The notes under the pieces are model-generated. The model saw nothing but the letters and a program-made list of their open reading frames with translations, ran no database searches and was not told where the DNA came from. The translations under genes were made by a program, and so were the position numbers. From positions 77,709 through 141,708 of the forward strand of contig CAYXHM010000008.1 of the NCBI GenBank assembly GCA_964464965.1: a stretch of 64,000 nt of DNA, in the 5' to 3' direction. The stretch is from UBA5543 sp964464965 (GTDB lineage: Bacteria > Bacteroidota > Bacteroidia > Chitinophagales > Chitinophagaceae). Positions 61,316 through 64,000 of this stretch are shown one piece after another. Position 1 is the first letter of the stretch. Each line of letters begins with the position of its first letter.

Positions 61316-62947
61316 TTAATCCTCCTGGTGGAAAGAATAGCGGTAGTCTATGGGCGATACGTATGTTTCTTTTATGGTTCGCGCGTTCAGCCAGCGATAC
61401 AGGTTCAGTGCTGAGCCTGCCTTGTCGTTGGTGCCCGATGCGCGAGCACCGCCAAATGGCTGCTGTCCTACCACAGCTCCCGTTGGCTTGTCGTTAATAT
61501 AGAAGTTACCCGCCGCATTAATCAGCTTGCGTGTCATCAACTCTGCCGCATAACGGTCCTGAGAGAAGATAGCGCCTGTAAGTGCGTAATCGCTGGTGCT
61601 GTCCACCAGGTCGAGCGTTTCTTCCCACTTGTCTGCTTCGTACACGTGTATGGTCAGTACGGGGCCGAATATCTCCTCGCACATGGTTACGTACTTAGGG
61701 TCTTTAGCTTCTATTATAGTAGGCTCTACAAACCAGCCGTTGGTGCTGTCGCATTTACCACCACATATTATTGAAGCATCTTTGCTACCCGCCACGCCGT
61801 CTATGTATTTCTTTATGCTGTTGAAGGACTTCTCATCTATCACCGCATTGATGAAGTTGGTGAAATCATCCACCTTACCCATCTTCATGGTCTTCACTTC
61901 TGCTACCAGTTTCTCTTTTATTTCCTGCGCTATGTTACTGGGCAGGTATGCACGGCTTGCAGCACTGCACTTCTGTCCCTGGTACTCAAACGCACCACGG
62001 GCAAGGCCCGCCACTACAGCATCCACATCGGCACTGGGGTGTACCATCACAAAGTCTTTACCACCGGTTTCGCCTACTATGCGTGGGTAGCTGCGGTATT
62101 TGTTGATGTTGCCGCCAATGGTCTTCCACATGTTCTGGAATACGCCTGTGCTGCCTGTAAAGTGTACACCTGCAAATTCCCTGTGGTTGAAACATTTATC
62201 GCCCACGGTAGGACCGTCTGTATATACCAGGTTGATGACACCATCAGGTAAGCCAGCTTCTTGTAATATCTCCATAAACACACTCGCACTATATATCTGC
62301 GTGTTGGCTGGTTTCCATACCGCAACGTTGCCGCACATGGCAGGTGCCGTAGGCAGGTTGCCGCCAATAGCCGTAAAGTTGAAAGGTGTTACAGCCAGTA
62401 TAAAGCCCTCCAGCGGACGGTACTCCAGGCGGTTGTGTATGCCTTGCGGAGATAATGGCTGTTGTGCGTAAATATCTGTCAGGTAGTGTACGTTAAAGCG
62501 CAGGAAATCTATCAGCTCGCAGGCGCTGTCTATCTCTGCCTGGTAAGCGTTTTTGCTTTGTCCCAGCATGGTAGCCGCGTTCATCCTCCAGCGGTATTTG
62601 GTAGCCAGCAACTCGGCAGCTTTCATAAATATAGCAGCGCGGTGTTCCCACGGTGTAGCCGCCCATGCCTCGCGCGCTGCCAGTGCAGCAGCTATAGCCT
62701 GGTCTACATGCTCTGCCTTACCTGCGTGAAAATGGCCCAGTAGGTGCGCCGTTTCGTGCGGCGGACGAATCTCCTTCTTATCGCCCGTGCGCACTTCTTT
62801 ACCATTGATGTACATAGGTATATCGCGCAGCTCACCCTTCATTTGTTTCAGCGTTTCCTGCAGTTGTTTGCGCTCTGCACTGCCCGGTGCATAGTTCAGT
62901 ACGGGTTCGTTTTTAGGTTCTACGTATTTAAAATAAGCGTTATGCAT
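61316..62947 (-). CDS. pruA: L-glutamate gamma-semialdehyde dehydrogenase (P5C dehydrogenase)
   Basis: A 543-residue aldehyde dehydrogenase, the size of the one-domain P5C dehydrogenases. Catalytic Cys327 lies in GAFEYQGQKCSAASRAYLP, general-base Glu293 in RIVGETGGKDFVMV, and the cofactor part has FAGVHFTGSTGVFQNMW. It oxidises glutamate semialdehyde to glutamate with NAD in proline breakdown. No proline dehydrogenase gene is adjacent. Terminator and short repeats lie on its two sides. Confidence 0.95.
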   Translation of the reverse strand: MHNAYFKYVEPKNEPVLNYAPGSAERKQLQETLKQMKGELRDIPMYINGKEVRTGDKKEIRPPHETAHLLGHFHAGKAEHVDQAIAAALAAREAWAATPWEHRAAIFMKAAELLATKYRWRMNAATMLGQSKNAYQAEIDSACELIDFLRFNVHYLTDIYAQQPLSPQGIHNRLEYRPLEGFILAVTPFNFTAIGGNLPTAPAMCGNVAVWKPANTQIYSASVFMEILQEAGLPDGVINLVYTDGPTVGDKCFNHREFAGVHFTGSTGVFQNMWKTIGGNINKYRSYPRIVGETGGKDFVMVHPSADVDAVVAGLARGAFEYQGQKCSAASRAYLPSNIAQEIKEKLVAEVKTMKMGKVDDFTNFINAVIDEKSFNSIKKYIDGVAGSKDASIICGGKCDSTNGWFVEPTIIEAKDPKYVTMCEEIFGPVLTIHVYEADKWEETLDLVDSTSDYALTGAIFSQDRYAAELMTRKLINAAGNFYINDKPTGAVVGQQPFGGARASGTNDKAGSALNLYRWLNARTIKETYVSPIDYRYSFHQED

Positions 62948-63032
62948 ATAAATTATGATTTTTCAGGGTGCAAAGGTAATAAACTTAGTGGTAAGCAGTA
63001 GTAAGTGGTGAGGCATGGTTTCTCCTTCGCCG

Positions 63033-63046
63033 CCTGAAGGGAAACT
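63033..63046 (+). repeat. Short repeat CCTGAAGGGAAACT, copy 2
   Basis: Same 14 bases and orientation as at 61163-61176. It lies 86 bases upstream of the pruA start (outside its coding frame). Confidence 0.5.
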
Positions 63047-63142
63047 GAAAATGTAATATTATCAGTACAATACTCACTTAACTTGTCGCGTTTTTAGAGG
63101 GGTATCATTCCTTACCATTTACATAACGGGCTTTAAACAAAC

Positions 63143-63170
63143 AGTCCCGCCTACAGGTGCAGCCGGGACT
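63143..63170 (-). terminator. Terminator of the lipoprotein gene
   Basis: On the minus strand AGTCCCG pairs with CGGGACT around a 14-base loop, then GTTTGTTT. It lies 38 bases past the stop codon at 63208. Confidence 0.7.
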
Positions 63171-63207
63171 ATCAGAAAGTATTAAAAGTTATTTATGCAA
63201 TTATGCG

Positions 63208-63600
63208 TTATTCTTTCTTCAGCAGGGGAGTGAAGTCTATCTCGTACTCCTTTTTGGGGTCATTATCGGTAGGTAGGGTAGTTTCGTTAGGTACGAATAT
63301 CACCTTGCCATCGTCCAGGTAGTTGTTCTCTTCAAAAAAGTGCAAAGCCATCTTTGTCAGCTTGGCAGTTACTTCCCGCTGTTTTTCTTCAGAACTGTTA
63401 AACAAGCTCTTTGAGCCTATTGTAATAGTAACATCCCGGTGTTCATCTATCCGTATGCTCTTGTAGCAGGGTGGTGACACCAGTACGCTCATAGAGTCTT
63501 TCATCTGTTCTATAAGCGCATCATTGGGCTTAAGGTCCTTGCAGGCGCTTATTGCAAACAATAATGACAAGGCAGTGCAACTGATAATATACTTCTTCAT
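63208..63600 (-). CDS. Hypothetical lipoprotein, 130 aa
   Basis: Lipoprotein signal MKKYIISCTALSLLFAISAC with lipobox ISAC (Cys20). The mature part is mixed: a beta region with SIRIDEHRDVTITIGSKSLF, a helix EEKQREVTAKLTKMALHFFE and an end YEIDFTPLLKKE. No family was recognised. Its promoter region is divided from the strong promoters to the right. Confidence 0.68.
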   Translation of the reverse strand: MKKYIISCTALSLLFAISACKDLKPNDALIEQMKDSMSVLVSPPCYKSIRIDEHRDVTITIGSKSLFNSSEEKQREVTAKLTKMALHFFEENNYLDDGKVIFVPNETTLPTDNDPKKEYEIDFTPLLKKE

Positions 63601-63705
63601 AAGTATTTATGATTTTTTTGTTGGCTAATGAGATACTCAAATATAGTGAAATAGCGGCTTTGGCAGGTTTATGGAAATTATCTTGTGTTTTAACACGAAA
63701 AAAGT

Positions 63706-63735
63706 TTGCCGGAATGAAAAAGCTCCTTACCTTTG
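63706..63735 (+). promoter_or_regulatory. Strong promoter P1 with boxA-like motif
   Basis: TTG at 63706-63708, 19 bases, TACCTTTG at 63728-63735. Downstream are CCCG/CGGG and GTTCTTTAAG (63762-63771), resembling the boxA antitermination motif. Confidence 0.75.
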
Positions 63736-63840
63736 CATCCCGCAATGAGAAAAACGGGTTAGTTCTTTAAGTGTTGCCACAGTTTTTAGTCGAAAAAATC
63801 AGCCGAAAACGAATGTGGATAACTAGCAACGAAAAAAGTT

Positions 63841-63870
63841 TTGTTGATTGAAACTTAACTTATACCTTTG
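63841..63870 (+). promoter_or_regulatory. Strong promoter P2 with boxA-like motif
   Basis: TTG at 63841-63843, 19 bases, TACCTTTG at 63863-63870. It is followed by GTTCTTAACA at 63908-63917, another boxA-like motif. P1 and P2 are 135 bases apart in the same direction. Confidence 0.75.
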
Positions 63871-63940
63871 CACTCCCTTACAGAAATGAGGGGCTTGAAA
63901 AACAGAAGTTCTTAACAACGGGTATATCAGTATAGAGGCT

Positions 63941-63970
63941 GAGGCGGTGGTTCAAATCCACTGGTACTAC
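63941..63970 (+). other. tRNA 3'-half-like sequence
   Basis: GGTGG-TTCAAAT-CCACT (63946-63962) is a perfect T arm and is followed by GGTACTAC as an acceptor 3' strand would be. No matching 5' acceptor (TAGTACC) or anticodon arm is found upstream, so it is not a complete tRNA. It may be a relic or part of a leader RNA. Confidence 0.35.
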
Positions 63971-63973
63971 ATA

Positions 63974-64000
63974 GGGTAACGAAGGTTACCTGGAGTTCTT
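63974..64000 (+). promoter_or_regulatory. Hairpin and boxA-like motif at window end
   Basis: GGTAAC pairs with GTTACC around GAAG (63975-63990), then GTTCTT ends the window (63995-64000), a third boxA-like motif. This fits the leader of a ribosomal or other stable-RNA operon that starts beyond the window. Confidence 0.5.

Noticed and set aside
63925..63975. Complete tRNA gene at the right edge
   Set aside because: Only the T arm and one acceptor strand are present; no anticodon arm or matching 5' acceptor was found.

Overview
The window is a 64 kb chromosomal piece of a Bacteroidota bacterium, most likely of the order Chitinophagales. Evidence for this: promoters of the Bacteroidota type (TTG, about 19-20 bases, TAnnTTTG) in front of several genes and a tRNA; four large secreted proteins ending in a type IX secretion (T9SS) sorting domain; a TonB receptor with a carboxypeptidase-like N-terminal domain; head-GIN, DUF2147, DUF4331 and ice-binding-like (DUF3494) proteins; and an AraC regulator class typical of the phylum. 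The species cannot be named from the sequence alone.

Layout. 1-6.0 kb: a cut-off family 2 glycosyltransferase, a membrane glycosyltransferase with a TPR tail, small proteins, an FKBP isomerase, two paralogous small secreted proteins and a YceI protein. 6.0-9.3 kb: PspC-like protein and aconitase. 9.3-9.7 kb: one copy of a dispersed promoter/hairpin element. 9.8-19.4 kb: three very large cell-surface genes (SBBP-repeat T9SS protein, OmpA-like protein, double DUF3494 T9SS protein). 19.5-26 kb: AraC regulator divergent from a cytochrome oxidase operon (ctaB, two subunit III genes, subunit IV, SCO1, DUF420, a small CAMC protein), followed by head-GIN and DUF2147 genes; subunits I and II are not here. 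26-31.4 kb: a T9SS protein with cohesin- and dockerin-like parts, then a PapD-like chaperone with three small secreted proteins related to the pair at 4.1-5.2 kb. 31.5-39.5 kb: M16 peptidase, a DegT-family enzyme with His in place of the PLP lysine, and an mlaE/F/D-type lipid transport operon. 39.5-45.2 kb: a LiaF-like/DUF4288/LytS/LytR regulatory operon, a second glycosyltransferase, a histidine kinase and tRNA-Leu(GAG). 45.5-51.8 kb: a tripartite RND efflux operon. 51.8-52.5 kb: a scar with a 65-codon hsdM fragment and the second copy of the dispersed element. 52.5-60.8 kb: a five-gene minus-strand cluster (two DUF4331 proteins, TPR lipoprotein, HupE/UreJ-like membrane protein, TonB receptor). 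61.3-63.6 kb: pruA and a lipoprotein. The right end carries two strong tandem promoters with boxA-like motifs, probably the leader of a stable-RNA operon lying outside.

Most of the content is ordinary core metabolism, respiration and envelope biology. The parts that look least described are: (i) the chaperone plus five paralogous secreted proteins that all end in YT-x-T; (ii) the DUF4331/TPR/HupE/TonB cluster, which may handle a metal; (iii) the duplicated promoter-hairpin-tail element at 9.4-9.7 and 52.1-52.4 kb; and (iv) palindromic repeats inserted in frame in a T9SS protein. All functional calls come from reading the sequence and knowledge of families; no database search was run.
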